Position numbers and translations under genes: made by a program
The notes under the pieces: model-generated
Databases searched by the model: none
What the model was told of the DNA's origin: nothing
Seen by the model: the letters and a program-made list of their open reading frames with translations, nothing else
Shown here: positions 35,693-46,099 of the stretch, one piece after another
How the letters are laid out: each line of letters begins with the position of its first letter
Position numbering within the stretch: the stretch's first letter is position 1
From: Vreelandella glaciei
Lineage (GTDB): Bacteria; Pseudomonadota; Gammaproteobacteria; Pseudomonadales; Halomonadaceae
Assembly (NCBI RefSeq): GCF_013415125.1
Contig: NZ_JACCDE010000022.1
Coordinates: forward strand, 28,175-92,174
Length of the DNA: 64,000 nucleotides
Direction of reading: 5' to 3'

Positions 35693-36484
35693 TTAGAGAT
35701 CGGCTTCTTGCTCTTCAGCAGCTTCTTTCGCTTCTTTGCGTTTGCGCACCAAACGGCCAAACAGTAGCCCCACTTCGTAAAGCAGATACATGGGGATTGC
35801 CAGCAGGCTTTGGGAAATCACATCCGGCGGGGTGAGCAGCATACCGACGACAAAGCAGCCTAAAAGGATATAGGGACGTTTTTTAGACAGACTTTCCACC
35901 GTCGTAGCGCCAGAGAGAATAAGCAAGAAGGTCGCAATAGGAATTTCAAACGCCACCCCGAACGCAAAAAACAGTTTAAGAACGAAGTTCAAATACTGGT
36001 TAATGTCGGTCATGATCGCGATGTTGTCCGGCCCGGTTTGGGTGAAAAACTCAAACAGCAGCGGAAAAACCACGTAATAGGCAAACGCCGCACCGCCATA
36101 GAACAGCGCAATGCTTGAGACCAGAATCGGAATCGCCAGCGCTTTTTCATTGTCGTAAAGCCCCGGCGCGATAAACGCCCAGGCCTGATGCAGCACAAAG
36201 GGAATGGCGATAAACACCGCGACGACCAGGGTAAGTTTAAATGGCGCTAAGAATGGCGAGGCCACTTCTGTGGCGATCATTTGCGAGCCTTCGGGCAGCA
36301 GATCCATTAACGGCTCGGCGACGAAGGTATAAATATCATTGGCAAACGAATAAAGGCCCAAAAAGACCACCAGGATCACGATCACGGCGCGCATCAACCG
36401 TGAACGTAGTTCAATCAGGTGCTCAATAAGAGGGGCTTGGCTTTGTTCTTCACGCGGCTCCTTTGAATCGCCAGACATACTCAT
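35693..36484 (-). CDS. tatC: Tat translocase subunit TatC
   Basis: 263 aa with six membrane helices. Binds twin-arginine signal peptides in the inner membrane. The N-terminus has PLIEHLIELRSRLMRAV (the conserved LxELRxR element), and FEFFTQTGPDNIAIMTDINQ-type periplasmic loop and a charged cytosolic end follow. It overlaps tatB by ATGA, and the order tatA-tatB-tatC is the usual one. Last gene of the operon, closed by the long hairpin at 35621. Confidence 0.95.
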   Translation of the reverse strand: MSMSGDSKEPREEQSQAPLIEHLIELRSRLMRAVIVILVVFLGLYSFANDIYTFVAEPLMDLLPEGSQMIATEVASPFLAPFKLTLVVAVFIAIPFVLHQAWAFIAPGLYDNEKALAIPILVSSIALFYGGAAFAYYVVFPLLFEFFTQTGPDNIAIMTDINQYLNFVLKLFFAFGVAFEIPIATFLLILSGATTVESLSKKRPYILLGCFVVGMLLTPPDVISQSLLAIPMYLLYEVGLLFGRLVRKRKEAKEAAEEQEADL

Positions 36485-36966
36485 TGGTGGTTACGATCCT
36501 TATTTGATACAGCCTTTTGTGATTCAGTCGGCTCAGGTTCTGGCGCGTCTTCGGGCTCTACCGAGGAAGGCGGTGACGATGAAGGAGGCGTTTCTTCACG
36601 TACCGTTTGCAGGGCATCATCCAATCGGGAGCTCGCTTTGGCGACGCGCTGTTCTGTCTCGCTCTGCGTCGCCTTGGTTGCTGGCGCTGACCGAGGAGTT
36701 GAAGGGGAATCGGCAATACTCTCTACGTCCAGCTTGGCTTTTTTCAAGCTATCGTCGAGCTTCTTCTGCTGTTCGTTAAGCTTTTGGCGTAGCTCTTCTG
36801 CTTCAAGCTGAGCGCTAATTTCACGCTGCATGCCGGATACCGTGCGCTTTATTTTGCCAATCCACATACCCGTCGTGCGGGCGGCCCTAGGCAGCCGCTC
36901 CGGGCCAAGCACCAACAGCCCGACGATGCCAATGAGCATTAGTTCAAGAAAGCCGATATCCAGCAT
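36481..36966 (-). CDS. tatB: Tat translocase subunit TatB
   Basis: 161 aa. One N-terminal membrane helix with MLDIGFLELMLIGIVGLLVL and the hinge GPERLPRAAR typical of TatB (Glu and Pro positions kept), followed by an amphipathic and then coiled-coil helix (about 40-85). The C-terminal ~70 residues are Ser/Pro/Glu-rich and probably disordered. Works with TatC in the receptor complex. 3 nt after tatA, 4-nt overlap with tatC. Confidence 0.94.
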   Translation of the reverse strand: MLDIGFLELMLIGIVGLLVLGPERLPRAARTTGMWIGKIKRTVSGMQREISAQLEAEELRQKLNEQQKKLDDSLKKAKLDVESIADSPSTPRSAPATKATQSETEQRVAKASSRLDDALQTVREETPPSSSPPSSVEPEDAPEPEPTESQKAVSNKDRNHQ

Positions 36967-36969
36967 GGT

Positions 36970-37248
36970 TTATTTGCGCTCTTCGTTACGTTCGTTGGCG
37001 GCCTGTTTCTCTTCGGCTTGAACGTCATAAGTGTTGCCAGGTTCTTCATGGCTCACTTTGGCATGCGGTTGGTCAGCGTCTTCTTTATCCGCTTCTTTAT
37101 TTTTCTCTTCATCGTGCATGGCTTTCTTGAAGCCCTTGACCGCCCCGCCTAGGTCGGTGCCCACATTACGCAGTTTTTTGGTGCCGAAAACCAGGATGAT
37201 GATGCCCAGAACAATCAGCAACTGCCAAATACTAATACCACCTAACAT
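36970..37248 (-). CDS. tatA: Tat translocase subunit TatA
   Basis: 92 aa. Short N-terminal helix ([18 protein letters not shown]), the conserved [20 protein letters not shown] hinge and amphipathic helix, then an acidic/Lys-rich tail. Forms the pore-like oligomer for export of folded proteins. First tat gene, 76 nt downstream of hisE. Confidence 0.95.
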   Translation of the reverse strand: MLGGISIWQLLIVLGIIILVFGTKKLRNVGTDLGGAVKGFKKAMHDEEKNKEADKEDADQPHAKVSHEEPGNTYDVQAEEKQAANERNEERK

Positions 37249-37324
37249 ATGCGTTTCCTCATGGGAGCAGGTTGACTATCTTTTGTCCAGCTTGGTTATC
37301 ACTATACGACAGTTTCTGTGACCG

Positions 37325-37717
37325 CTATGGCTGACGAGACGCTTTTTCTTCGTGCCCGGAAATGCCAACGCGTCGTGCTAGTTCATCTAAAACAGCCTGA
37401 TGATCCATCCCCAGGTGCGACAGCATCACCATACTATGAAACCACAGGTCGGCCGTTTCAGAAATCAACGCTTGGCGCTCAGCCTCACCACCGTGCTCCG
37501 CATCTTTTGCTGCAAGCACTGTTTCAGTCGCTTCTTCGCCAATCTTTTCGAGTATCTTGTTCAAGCCCTTATGATGCAAGGAGGCTACATAAGAATCTTC
37601 TGCTGCTGCGTGTCGCCGCTGCTTTAGTACCTCATTGAGAGTATCCAGCACAGACGCAGTATTTGTCGAAAAAGCGTTGGTTGGTAAATTGTCAGGCGAT
37701 AATGAGTTGCTGTCCAT
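37325..37717 (-). CDS. hisE: Phosphoribosyl-ATP pyrophosphatase
   Basis: 130 aa. Second step of histidine synthesis, hydrolysing PR-ATP to PR-AMP. Core at about 22-110 with [19 protein letters not shown] and [19 protein letters not shown] (the E-x2-D metal motif of the MazG-like fold). Stand-alone, not fused to hisI. In pseudomonads hisI usually sits between ubiB and hisE; here only 31 nt separate them, so hisI is elsewhere. AAGGA precedes the ATG. Confidence 0.93.
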   Translation of the reverse strand: MDSNSLSPDNLPTNAFSTNTASVLDTLNEVLKQRRHAAAEDSYVASLHHKGLNKILEKIGEEATETVLAAKDAEHGGEAERQALISETADLWFHSMVMLSHLGMDHQAVLDELARRVGISGHEEKASRQP

Positions 37718-37748
37718 GGGAATCCTTATAAACGTTTAATGCACTGCG

Positions 37749-39371
37749 CTATTGCCATACCAGCAGTAAGAGGCCAATCGCAGCGGCAGCCAGTATTGGC
37801 CACTCCTGGAGCTCAATCCAACCGCTTAATGGCTGCCAAGCCAGTGCTAGTGCCAGCAGAATCAGACCCAGGCGCAGGCGGTAAAGCCGCTTTCCCTGCC
37901 GTACCATCTGCACGCGCATGGCATTGATGGAGTCCACCTGCTGATGACGTTGACGATGCTCATGCTCCATGCGGCTGAGCGCTTGGTGCGCGAGTACAGG
38001 CAATTCAGGTAGCTGGTGTGAAAGCTCCGGTGCCTGCCGCTTGAATGATTCCCATAAACCGCTGACACCCGCACGCTCTTTCATCCACTGTTCTAAATAC
38101 GGCTTGGCGGTGCTCCAAAGGTCCAAGTCAGGATAGAGCTGACGCCCTAAGCCTTCAATATTGAGCAGTGTTTTCTGCAATAGAACCAACTGCGGCTGCA
38201 CTTCCATATTAAAACGCCGCGCGGTTTGAAACAGACCCAGGAGCACTTGGCCAAAGGAGATGTCTTTCAGCGGCTTCTCTAAAATGGGCTCGCAGACGGT
38301 GCGGATGGCTGCCGCGAACTCATTGGCGCGAGTATTTTCACCCACCCAGCCGGACTCAATATGCAGCGCGGCTACTTCGTAATAGTCCTGGTGGAAAAAC
38401 GCCAGCAGATTGCGGGCCAAATAATCCTGATCTTCTCGGGTCAAGCTGCCCACAATGCCGCAGTCGATGGCGATGTACTGCGGGTCTTCGGGGTTGTCGC
38501 AGTTAACAAAGATATTTCCGGGGTGCATGTCGGCATGGAAGAAGTTGTCACGAAATACCTGAGTAAAGAAAAGCTCAACGCCGCGTTCTGCGAGCTTTTT
38601 AAGGTTCGTGCCCCGGGCAATTAGCGTATCTAAATCGGCGACCGGTATGCCGCGAATGCGCTCTTGAACCATCACGTGGCGGCGGGTGAAGGGCCAATAG
38701 ATGGTAGGTACAAACAGCAGCGGTGAGTCTTTGAAGTTACGTTTAAGCTGCGAGGTGTTGGCGGCTTCTTTATAGAGATCCAATTCGTCAAACAGCGTGG
38801 CTTCGTAGTCGCGAATGACTTCCACCGGGCGCAAACGTCGCGCTTCGGGGATTTTGGAGAATAGCTTGGCGACTTGGTACATCAGCGCCATGTCCTGACG
38901 CATCACGCGATCAATGCCGGGGCGAATAATTTTTACCACTACGTCTTCACCGCCGTGGAGCCTTGCCGCATGCACCTGGGCAATCGACGCTGAGGCTAAT
39001 GGCACACGGTCAAACTCAGCAAAGGCCACTTCCAGTGTCATTTCCAGCTCTTTCTCGACGCGGGCAGCGGCAAGATCGCCGGGGAAAGGTGGCACCTGAT
39101 CCTGAAGGCGCTTTAGCTCATCGGCGATATCCGCAGGTAGCAGGTCGCGACGGGTCGAGAGCATCTGACCGAATTTAATGAAAATTGGTCCTAGCGCCTC
39201 TAACGCCAAGCGCAGGCGTTCGCCCCGCGATCGCTTGCTGATCGGCACCAAGCGTAACGGTGAAAACCACAGCAGCGTCCGCAGCCACCAGGGCAGGCGC
39301 TCCAGCGGCAGCAGCGTGTCTAGCCGGTGGCGCGTGATTACCCAGCTGATCCGTAGCAGGCGCAGGCTCAT
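37749..39371 (-). CDS. ubiB: UbiB, ABC1/ADCK-family protein for ubiquinone synthesis
   Basis: 540 aa. Atypical kinase-like ATPase needed for coenzyme Q production. The KxGQ motif region [15 protein letters not shown], an Ala-rich loop in [13 protein letters not shown], and [11 protein letters not shown] with CGIVGSL (the metal-binding DFG-like site, here DCG) are present. Two C-terminal membrane helices at about residues 495-538 anchor it. The ATG overlaps the ubiJ stop by ATGA. Order ubiE-ubiJ-ubiB is the gammaproteobacterial operon. Confidence 0.95.
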   Translation of the reverse strand: MSLRLLRISWVITRHRLDTLLPLERLPWWLRTLLWFSPLRLVPISKRSRGERLRLALEALGPIFIKFGQMLSTRRDLLPADIADELKRLQDQVPPFPGDLAAARVEKELEMTLEVAFAEFDRVPLASASIAQVHAARLHGGEDVVVKIIRPGIDRVMRQDMALMYQVAKLFSKIPEARRLRPVEVIRDYEATLFDELDLYKEAANTSQLKRNFKDSPLLFVPTIYWPFTRRHVMVQERIRGIPVADLDTLIARGTNLKKLAERGVELFFTQVFRDNFFHADMHPGNIFVNCDNPEDPQYIAIDCGIVGSLTREDQDYLARNLLAFFHQDYYEVAALHIESGWVGENTRANEFAAAIRTVCEPILEKPLKDISFGQVLLGLFQTARRFNMEVQPQLVLLQKTLLNIEGLGRQLYPDLDLWSTAKPYLEQWMKERAGVSGLWESFKRQAPELSHQLPELPVLAHQALSRMEHEHRQRHQQVDSINAMRVQMVRQGKRLYRLRLGLILLALALAWQPLSGWIELQEWPILAAAAIGLLLLVWQ

Positions 39372-40027
39372 GGGCGTGGCTCCTGAGAGGCGCTCTGCGG
39401 CGGTTGCGTCAGCTTGCGCTGCAAGCGGTTAAAGCGCGCTTCCAGACGATCGGTGGCAATTTCCAGCTCGGTTAAGTGATCGCGTAGCACGTTGCGCTGT
39501 TGCTGACCGGGTAGCAGGCGGGCTTCTTCAAAGACATATTCAGAAACATCCTGCATCAGTTCATCTTTGGCACGCAGTCCCCAGCGAGCGGCGCGACGCA
39601 ACCCTTCGGCCAGCGAGTGAGCGGGCATATCGCCAAGCCAGCGGGCCAGCTCGCTTTCCCAGTCAATGTCTAAATCGAAAAGCAGCTCGCGGGTCGCTTC
39701 AAGTAGATGGATACGCCCACGCACGGCCAGTTTGCCATCGAACATTAGCCGCTCAATCGAGGCGCCGCTGATCCACTCTGACAATGTTTCCGGAGTCAGC
39801 TCGACGACCGCATCTACCTCGGTTTCAACAATACCTTCGCCACGCATCAGGTCTAAGCCTGCGTGGTGGTAGTGGATCACAAGTTCAAGATGCGGCTGCT
39901 CCAGGCGTATCAGCAAACGGCTGCCCGCCAGCGCTGCCAGCCGTGCGGGGGCTGCCGGGTCGCGGGCGAGTAGGGCATTGAGCGTGCGTTCACATCCGGC
40001 CAACAGCAGGGTCGGGGTTACCAGCAT
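39368..40027 (-). CDS. ubiJ: UbiJ, ubiquinone-biosynthesis accessory factor (SCP2 domain)
   Basis: 219 aa from the ATG at 40027, which has GAGG 5-6 nt upstream; a longer reading to 40087 would run into ubiE. N-terminal SCP2-like lipid-binding domain ([20 protein letters not shown], then about 100 residues of beta-rich sequence), C-terminal coiled coil at about 170-210 ([20 protein letters not shown]). Holds the hydrophobic quinone precursors in the Ubi complex with UbiK. Located 31 nt after ubiE. Confidence 0.9.
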   Translation of the reverse strand: MLVTPTLLLAGCERTLNALLARDPAAPARLAALAGSRLLIRLEQPHLELVIHYHHAGLDLMRGEGIVETEVDAVVELTPETLSEWISGASIERLMFDGKLAVRGRIHLLEATRELLFDLDIDWESELARWLGDMPAHSLAEGLRRAARWGLRAKDELMQDVSEYVFEEARLLPGQQQRNVLRDHLTELEIATDRLEARFNRLQRKLTQPPQSASQEPRP

Positions 40028-40058
40028 GCTGGCCTCTGGGTCTGTAGCGTCTGAAGTC

Positions 40059-40814
40059 TCATAGCTTAATGCCGCGGTGTAGTGCAACGATACCGCCCGT
40101 CAGATTGGTGTACTCGACCCGCTCAAGCCCCGCCTCTTCCATCATGGCTTTGAGCGTTTCCTGGTCGGGATGCATCCGAATCGACTCCGCCAAATAGCGG
40201 TAACTTTCGCCGTCCCCCGCCACCAGTTCGCCCATTTTGGGCAGCAGGCGGAAGGAGTACTCGTCGTAAGCCTTAGACAGCAAAGGGTTGTTGGGTTTGG
40301 AGAACTCTAATACCAACAGGCGCCCACCGGGTTTAAGAACGCGCGCCATGGAACGCAGCGCAGCGTCTTTGTCGGTGACATTGCGCAGCCCAAAAGCGAT
40401 CGTAATGCAGTCGAAGCTATTATCGGGAAACGGCAGGCTTTCGGCATTGGCTTGAACATACTCTACGTTGCCGCCGACGCCATTATCCATCAGCTTGTCG
40501 CGGCCGACTTTGAGCATTGAGGCGTTGATATCCGCCAGCACTACTTTGCCACGCGGGCCAACCAGGCGGGAAAACTTGAGGGTTAAGTCGCCCGTGCCGC
40601 CAGCGATATCAAGCACGTGGTGACCAGGGCGCACACCGGCGCGCTCAATAGTCATGCGTTTCCAAACCCGGTGGATACCCATCGACATCAAGTCGTTCAT
40701 TACGTCGTAGCGTGCGGCAACCGAGTGGAATACGTCAGCTACTCGTGACGCTTTCTCGTCAACCGGTACTTCCTGGTAACCAAAATGAGTCGTGCGTTTT
40801 TCTGTGGGGCTCAT
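40059..40814 (-). CDS. ubiE: Ubiquinone/menaquinone C-methyltransferase
   Basis: 251 aa. SAM-dependent methylation of demethylmenaquinone or the ubiquinone precursor. N-terminus [20 protein letters not shown], motif [17 protein letters not shown], and the C-terminal [14 protein letters not shown] ending are diagnostic. Length matches Escherichia coli UbiE (251). First gene of the ubiE-ubiJ-ubiB set. Confidence 0.97.
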   Translation of the reverse strand: MSPTEKRTTHFGYQEVPVDEKASRVADVFHSVAARYDVMNDLMSMGIHRVWKRMTIERAGVRPGHHVLDIAGGTGDLTLKFSRLVGPRGKVVLADINASMLKVGRDKLMDNGVGGNVEYVQANAESLPFPDNSFDCITIAFGLRNVTDKDAALRSMARVLKPGGRLLVLEFSKPNNPLLSKAYDEYSFRLLPKMGELVAGDGESYRYLAESIRMHPDQETLKAMMEEAGLERVEYTNLTGGIVALHRGIKL

Positions 40815-40962
40815 GGGGCGGTAGCTCCCGAATTTTAGGCGGTGGCAGATCGACCTTTGGTCTTTTGACTGAGGGCCGACGCGATTAAAAAGTTAGCGTC
40901 ATTGTAGCCTTGTCCGCCCTGGCTTGTCTGCCTAGTTGGTTGCAGGGGTGTGAGTCATGCCA

Positions 40963-41346
40963 TCACAGTTGCTTGAATTGAATGCTGGCCGGCTCGCGCG
41001 AGGCGCCTGCATCCTTTAAGCGCTGCAAGTAATTGTTCCAATAGGCTTCTTGATGCGTGGCAAGATCGTATAAGTAGTTCCAGCTAAACAGGCCACTGTC
41101 ATGACCATCGTCAAAGTGCAGTTTCAGTGCGTAGTTGCCTGCCTGAGTAATATTTTGCAGGCCGACATCTTTTTTCCCCACTTGCAGTACTGCCGTGTCA
41201 CCACCGTGGCCGCGTACTTCGGCGGAAGGTGAGTAGACGCGTAACAACTCCACCGGCAGGCGAAAATGTTCGCCCGTGGCGTAACCAAGTTCCAGCTCGC
41301 GGGCCTGCTTATGGTAGTGAACCCGGGTAGGGGTAGGGGCGTTCAT
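40963..41346 (-). CDS. DUF971-family protein (GBBH-like N-terminal domain)
   Basis: 127 aa. DUF971 / gamma-butyrobetaine hydroxylase N-terminal-like domain: pattern VHYHKQARELELGYATGE, FRLPVELLRVYSPSAEVRGH, and DDGHDSGLFSWNYLYDLA. The conserved Cys/His zinc ligands of the eukaryotic version are not all present. In many proteobacteria this gene sits beside hslUV and ubiE, as here. Function not established; no oxygenase domain is attached. Its position next to ubiE (148 nt) may imply cotranscription. Confidence 0.88.
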   Translation of the reverse strand: MNAPTPTRVHYHKQARELELGYATGEHFRLPVELLRVYSPSAEVRGHGGDTAVLQVGKKDVGLQNITQAGNYALKLHFDDGHDSGLFSWNYLYDLATHQEAYWNNYLQRLKDAGASREPASIQFKQL

Positions 41347-41389
41347 GATGAGACCTCATGGCTAAGTGTCCATGGCTAAATGCCATAGC

Positions 41390-41416
41390 AGCAAGCCCGC
41401 GAAGAGCGGGCTTGCT
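41390..41416. terminator. Hairpin after hslU
   Basis: A perfect 11-bp stem (41390-41400 with 41406-41416), loop GAAGA, 42 nt past the hslU stop on the minus strand. No strong T tail follows on that strand, so it may be a partial terminator before the DUF971 gene. Confidence 0.5.
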
Positions 41417-41458
41417 GTTGCTGACGATACCAACGCTGATAATAACGACAGGCGCAGC

Positions 41459-42781
41459 TTACAAAATATACCGTGACAGGTCTTCGTCGACCGCGAGTTC
41501 GCCAAGCTGGGCATTGACGTAATCTCCGTCGATGATCAGCGGGCTCTCCATATCGCCGCCTTTGAAAGAGGCTTCTTCCAACAACCGCTCCATGACCGTG
41601 TGCAGACGGCGGGCACCGATGTTTTCAGTGCCTTCGTTGACCTGCCAGGAGATCTGCGCGATGCGCTCGATACCGTCGGGAGTAAACTCCACATCAAGAC
41701 CTTCTGTCGCCAGGAGCGCCTGATACTGCTTGGTCAGCGAGGCAGAGGGCTCGGTGAGGATGCGTTTGAAGTCGTTAGGCGTCAGTGCATCAAGCTCTAC
41801 ACGAATCGGCAGGCGGCCCTGTAACTCAGGAATAAGGTCGGAAGGGCGCGATAGGTGGAAGGCGCCAGAAGCAATAAACAGAATGTGATCGGTTTTGACC
41901 ATGCCGTACTTGGTCGAAACAGTAGAGCCTTCGATCAGCGGCAGCAGGTCGCGCTGAACGCCTTCGCGAGAGACTTCGCCGCCACTGGACTGGCCGCTGC
42001 CCTTGGCCACCTTGTCGATCTCATCCAGGAAGACGATACCGTGTTGCTCAACCGAATAGACCGCGCGCGCCTTGATCTCTTCCTCGTTGACCAGCTTGCC
42101 AGCTTCTTCATCACGCAGCAGAACCAGCGCTTCTTTGACCGTTACGCGGCGGTTCTCACGCTTCTGCTGACCCATGTTGGAGAACATGCTCTGCAGTTGG
42201 TTGGTCATCTCTTCCATGCCCGGCGGGGTCATGATATCGATGCCTTGGCCGTGAGAGGAGATTTCGATATCGATCTCTTTATCGTCCAGTTGGCCTTCAC
42301 GTAGCTTCTTACGGAAGGACTGGCGAGTGCTGCCTTCTTCACGTGGTTTGTCTTCCTGGCCACGGGGTGGCGGAAGAAGGGCATCCAGAACCCGATCTTC
42401 GGCGGCATCCGCGGCACGGTTGCCAACTTCTTCTTTCGCCTGTTCGCGCACCATCTTAATCGCGGCTTCCATCAAGTCGCGAATAATCGACTCAACGTCA
42501 CGGCCAACATAGCCGACTTCGGTGAACTTGGTCGCTTCAACTTTAATAAACGGTGCTTTGGCCAGCTTGGCCAAACGGCGGGCAATCTCGGTTTTACCCA
42601 CACCGGTGGGGCCAATCATCAGAATGTTCTTAGGCGTGACTTCTGGGCGCAAGTCATCATCGAGCTGCATGCGGCGCCAGCGGTTACGCAGGGCGATTGC
42701 AACGGCGCGTTTAGCATCTTGCTGGCCAATAATGTACTGGTCTAGAGCGTGAACAATTTCGCGGGGTGTCATCTGAGTCAT
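41459..42781 (-). CDS. hslU: ATP-dependent protease ATPase subunit HslU
   Basis: 440 aa from the ATG at 42781 (AAGG 9 nt upstream); the longer TTG start is unlikely. AAA+ unfoldase with Walker [10 protein letters not shown], Walker [11 protein letters not shown], and the C-terminal ...EDLSRYIL tail that docks into HslV. I-domain at about residues 110-245. Length fits Escherichia coli (443). Follows hslV on the same strand (51 nt gap). Confidence 0.97.
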   Translation of the reverse strand: MTQMTPREIVHALDQYIIGQQDAKRAVAIALRNRWRRMQLDDDLRPEVTPKNILMIGPTGVGKTEIARRLAKLAKAPFIKVEATKFTEVGYVGRDVESIIRDLMEAAIKMVREQAKEEVGNRAADAAEDRVLDALLPPPRGQEDKPREEGSTRQSFRKKLREGQLDDKEIDIEISSHGQGIDIMTPPGMEEMTNQLQSMFSNMGQQKRENRRVTVKEALVLLRDEEAGKLVNEEEIKARAVYSVEQHGIVFLDEIDKVAKGSGQSSGGEVSREGVQRDLLPLIEGSTVSTKYGMVKTDHILFIASGAFHLSRPSDLIPELQGRLPIRVELDALTPNDFKRILTEPSASLTKQYQALLATEGLDVEFTPDGIERIAQISWQVNEGTENIGARRLHTVMERLLEEASFKGGDMESPLIIDGDYVNAQLGELAVDEDLSRYIL

Positions 42782-42832
42782 ATAAGTAACCTTTGTGGGC
42801 AATGAGCGGCGTTTGCGAGTCGCGTAAAATGA

Positions 42833-43366
42833 TTAGCGACCGTCAATCGACAGCTCTTCGAGCGTCACGTGATGATTGGTAAACACACAGATATCACCAG
42901 CGATCGCCAGCGATTTCTCAGTAATTTCACGCGCCGAAAGCTCGGTATTTTCTAACAGCGCTCGGGCGCTGGCTTGGGCGAAGTTGCCACCAGAGCCAAT
43001 CGCAATAATGCCGCGCTCAGGCTCGACCACATCACCGTTACCGGTAATGATTAATGAGGCGCTATGGTCAGCCACGGCCAGCAGTGCTTCTAAACGGCGC
43101 AGCGCCCGGTCGGTGCGCCAATCTTTGGCGAGCTCAACCGCTGCTTTGGTGAGATGGCCTTGGTATTTTTCCAACTGTGCTTCAAAGCGTTCAAACAGAG
43201 TGAACGCATCCGCGGTGCCACCGGCAAACCCGGCCAGTACTTTGCCGCGGTAGAGGCGGCGTACTTTACTGGCGTTACCCTTCATTACGGTATTGCCCAG
43301 CGACACTTGGCCGTCGCCAGCGAGGGCGACCTGGTTACCACGACGAACGGAGACAATAGTGGTCAT
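42833..43366 (-). CDS. hslV: ATP-dependent protease proteolytic subunit HslV
   Basis: 177 aa. Proteasome-like peptidase. The mature catalytic Thr2 follows the initiator Met ([10 protein letters not shown]), and [14 protein letters not shown] and [14 protein letters not shown] complete the active site. AAGGAG lies 8 nt before the ATG. First gene of the hslVU operon; HSP promoter elements could not be placed with confidence. Confidence 0.97.
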   Translation of the reverse strand: MTTIVSVRRGNQVALAGDGQVSLGNTVMKGNASKVRRLYRGKVLAGFAGGTADAFTLFERFEAQLEKYQGHLTKAAVELAKDWRTDRALRRLEALLAVADHSASLIITGNGDVVEPERGIIAIGSGGNFAQASARALLENTELSAREITEKSLAIAGDICVFTNHHVTLEELSIDGR

Positions 43367-43468
43367 GGAGATAACTCCTTGGTGGGAGGCGCGCTCCCGA
43401 TGACTGGCAGGTCACTTACTTGTTAGCAAATTGCTCATGGAAGCGACCATTGTGTAAGCGTTCACAAC

Positions 43469-43505
43469 AAAATGCGGGCGGCTGATAAAAAATCAACCGC
43501 CCGCA
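43469..43505 (-). terminator. Terminator after the SPOR gene
   Basis: A 14-bp stem with one mismatch (43473-43486 with 43492-43505), loop A5, followed on the minus strand by TTTTG. It lies between the SPOR gene stop and hslV, so hslVU is probably transcribed separately. Confidence 0.65.
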
Positions 43506-43525
43506 GGGTATTCAAGATGGGATTA

Positions 43526-44263
43526 TTAGTTCTGCAGCTGGATAAGTAGTGGTTCTATACCCTGGGTATTCATTAAATCCTGAGCGCGGTTCAGCTCCCG
43601 GGTATCCTCGTAAGGCCCCACTTGAACACGGTGCCAGGTACTGCCATCCGCCTGGACTTCGCTAACTTCCGCCAACAGGCTTAAGTTGCGCAGTCGGCCG
43701 CGCAGCTGTTCGGCGTCACTTGCCTCACGAAATGAGGCGGCCTGAAGCATATAGCGCCCTGGGGTGTTGGTGGCCGCTTCATTCTCCTGGGCTGCCGAGA
43801 CCTGGTCTTCAGGCCGGGTATTGGCGGCAATAACCTGGGCAATGGGGTCGTCACCTGCGGCGCCAGAAGCCGCGTCGCTATCGGCTGCCTGTTCGGGAGC
43901 CTCCGGGCGCACAACGCTTGACGGCAGCGTGACGCCAGGGGCAATGACCTCGGTTTCCGGCAGCAGCGTATAAAACTCAAACGTCGGCATTGACGGCTCG
44001 GCGGCTTCCTTGGTTTCCCGAGCGGCGGCGCGCTCTTCGCTACCCGAGGGCTTGGGCATCACCGTGGCCTGGGGCGTTTCACTCGGCTGCTCTTGCCAGG
44101 GGGCAGTGCCGTGCTGGTGCTGGGCTAAAAAGAAGCCTGCCGCCATGCCGGCAAGACCCCACAGCCAGCCGGGTAGGCGAAAGCCGCCGCCTGAGCTGCG
44201 GTTGGACTTGCGCTGCGAGGTGGCACCGCGGCGGGGGGCGGGCTTTTTGCGCGGGCTAGCCAT
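43526..44263 (-). CDS. ftsN: SPOR-domain cell-division protein, FtsN-like
   Basis: 245 aa. A short basic cytoplasmic start (KKPAPRRGATSQRKSNRSS), one membrane helix (about 30-47), a long low-complexity Pro/Ala/Glu-rich periplasmic linker, and a C-terminal SPOR domain at about 165-240 (GRYMLQAASFREASDAEQLR, then WHRVQVGPYEDTRELNRAQ) that binds denuded peptidoglycan at the division site. The gene order with priA, argS and hslVU is the one that carries ftsN in gammaproteobacteria. FtsN is inferred from order and domain layout; the essential FtsN motif is not obvious. Confidence 0.8.
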   Translation of the reverse strand: MASPRKKPAPRRGATSQRKSNRSSGGGFRLPGWLWGLAGMAAGFFLAQHQHGTAPWQEQPSETPQATVMPKPSGSEERAAARETKEAAEPSMPTFEFYTLLPETEVIAPGVTLPSSVVRPEAPEQAADSDAASGAAGDDPIAQVIAANTRPEDQVSAAQENEAATNTPGRYMLQAASFREASDAEQLRGRLRNLSLLAEVSEVQADGSTWHRVQVGPYEDTRELNRAQDLMNTQGIEPLLIQLQN

Positions 44264-44266
44264 TGA

Positions 44267-45952
44267 TTACATCTCCTCTGGGGCGCTAACCCCCATTAAA
44301 TCAAGCCCGTTGCGGAGCACTTGACGGGTGGCGAGGCCCAGCGCCAGGCGCGTATTGCGCAGGGTGTCGTCTTCGACCATCACTTTGACGGCGTTGTAGC
44401 AGGTGTGGAAGTCGCCGGAAAGATCGAGCAAATACTGGGCAACCTGCTGTGGTTCGCGGTTTCTAGCCGCGGTCTCCACCACTTCAGGGAAGCGTGCCAA
44501 GCGGTTAAGAACGGCTTTTTCCTGGTCGCTGTCCAGCAGGGCTAGATTGGCTATGGCTAATGCATGATCAAACGGCTGGTCGGCATCCTTTGCTTTGCGC
44601 AGCATGCTGCATACCCGAGCATGCGCGTATTGAATGTAATATACCGGGTTGTCGTTCGACTGCGAGCGCGCCAGATCGATATCAAAGGTGAGCTGGGAGT
44701 CAGCACGGCGGGCGGCGAGGAAGAAGCGAGTGGCATCGCGGCCCACTTCGTCGATCAGGTCGCGCACGGTGACATAGCTACCGGCGCGCTTGGAGAGTTT
44801 AACCTCGACGCCTGAGCGGGTGACCATCACCATCTGGTGGAGCACGTAGTCGGGCCAGCCTTTGGGAATGCCCACTTCCAGCGCCTGTAAACCAGCGCGC
44901 ACGCGGGTGACGGTGGAGTGGTGGTCGGCGCCCTGCTCGTTAATCACGGTTTTGAAACCGCGCTGCCACTTGTCAAGGTGGTAGGCTACATCGGGTAGGA
45001 AGTAGGTGTAGCCACCGTCCTGTTTGCGCATCACGCGGTCTTTGTCATCACCAAAATCAGTGGTGCGCAGCCACATGGCACCATCTTCTTCATAGGTGTG
45101 GCCAGCGTTTACCAGCTTCTCAACGGTGGCATCCACCTTGCCATCTTCGTAGAGCGACGACTCTAAGAAATACACATCGAACTCTACGCCAAAGGCTTTT
45201 AAGTCGAGATCTTGCTCACGCCGCAGCCATGCGACGGCGAATTCTTGAATGGCGTCTAAGTCGTCAGGGTCTTTTTTGGCGGTGACTTCGCGATCGTCAG
45301 CGCTGACCGTTTTACCCGCCAGGTAGTCGTTGGCCACATCGACAATATACTCACCGCGATAGCCGTCTTCGGGCCAGCTTTCATCGTCAGGGCCTAAGCC
45401 TTTTACCCGCGCTTGTACCGAGCGCGCGAGGTTGGCTATCTGGGCGCCTGCGTCGTTGTAGTAGAACTCGCGGGTCACGTCATAGCCGGTGGCTTCGAGC
45501 AGGCGGCATAAACAGTCACCAATCGCCGCGCCCCGGCCGTGGCCAACGTGCAGCGGGCCGGTGGGGTTGGCGGAAACGAACTCTACCTGCACTTTTTCGC
45601 CTTTGCCGATCAGGCTGCGACCAAAGGTATCGCCGCAGTCGAGGACTTGGGCAACGATTTGCGCCGCGGCATCGGCGGCAGCGAAAAAGTTAATAAAGCC
45701 GGGGCCCGCAATGTCCGTTTGTTGGATCGCGTCGCTCTCAGGGAGCGCGTCCACCAGCAGAGTGGCCAGTTCACGCGGATTTTTGCCCGCCGGTTTGGCC
45801 AACATCAACGCCAAGTTGGTGGCGTAATCGCCGTGGGCCTTGTCTTTGGTGGGGTCGACTTTGATCGTGGGTTGAAGGTCGTTGGGCAGCACGCCTTGGT
45901 GCTTGAGCGCGGTAACCGCGCCTTCGAGCAGAGAAACTATCGTGTCTTTCAT
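44267..45952 (-). CDS. argS: Arginyl-tRNA synthetase
   Basis: 561 aa. Class I synthetase charging tRNA-Arg. HIGH-like motif [14 protein letters not shown] near residue 120 and the KMSK-like site [12 protein letters not shown] near 390. N-terminal additional domain (residues 1-110) and C-terminal anticodon-binding helices are present. Just 3 nt separate its stop from the SPOR gene start, so the two are likely cotranscribed. Confidence 0.97.
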   Translation of the reverse strand: MKDTIVSLLEGAVTALKHQGVLPNDLQPTIKVDPTKDKAHGDYATNLALMLAKPAGKNPRELATLLVDALPESDAIQQTDIAGPGFINFFAAADAAAQIVAQVLDCGDTFGRSLIGKGEKVQVEFVSANPTGPLHVGHGRGAAIGDCLCRLLEATGYDVTREFYYNDAGAQIANLARSVQARVKGLGPDDESWPEDGYRGEYIVDVANDYLAGKTVSADDREVTAKKDPDDLDAIQEFAVAWLRREQDLDLKAFGVEFDVYFLESSLYEDGKVDATVEKLVNAGHTYEEDGAMWLRTTDFGDDKDRVMRKQDGGYTYFLPDVAYHLDKWQRGFKTVINEQGADHHSTVTRVRAGLQALEVGIPKGWPDYVLHQMVMVTRSGVEVKLSKRAGSYVTVRDLIDEVGRDATRFFLAARRADSQLTFDIDLARSQSNDNPVYYIQYAHARVCSMLRKAKDADQPFDHALAIANLALLDSDQEKAVLNRLARFPEVVETAARNREPQQVAQYLLDLSGDFHTCYNAVKVMVEDDTLRNTRLALGLATRQVLRNGLDLMGVSAPEEM

Positions 45953-46075
45953 TTAGGTATCCGGGTGTCGTCGGTGGCGGCGTGTGCTAACGCGCAACTG
46001 TAAAGGTGCGTCGATAAAGCGGCTATTATCAGCAATTGAGCCGCAGTTTCAAAGCCGCGTGATGGTGAGCCCCTC

Positions 46076-46099
46076 TTTAGGAGAGCGTTTAGGAGAGCG
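46076..46099. repeat. 12-bp tandem duplication at the priA stop
   Basis: The unit TTTAGGAGAGCG occurs twice in direct succession. On the minus strand it encodes the last priA codons plus stop (T-L-S-stop) and then repeats them just past the stop, suggesting a recent slippage event. Confidence 0.7.

Noticed and set aside
41000..43400. Heat-shock promoter for hslVU
   Set aside because: No convincing sigma-32 pair could be placed in the 43367-43468 stretch by eye.
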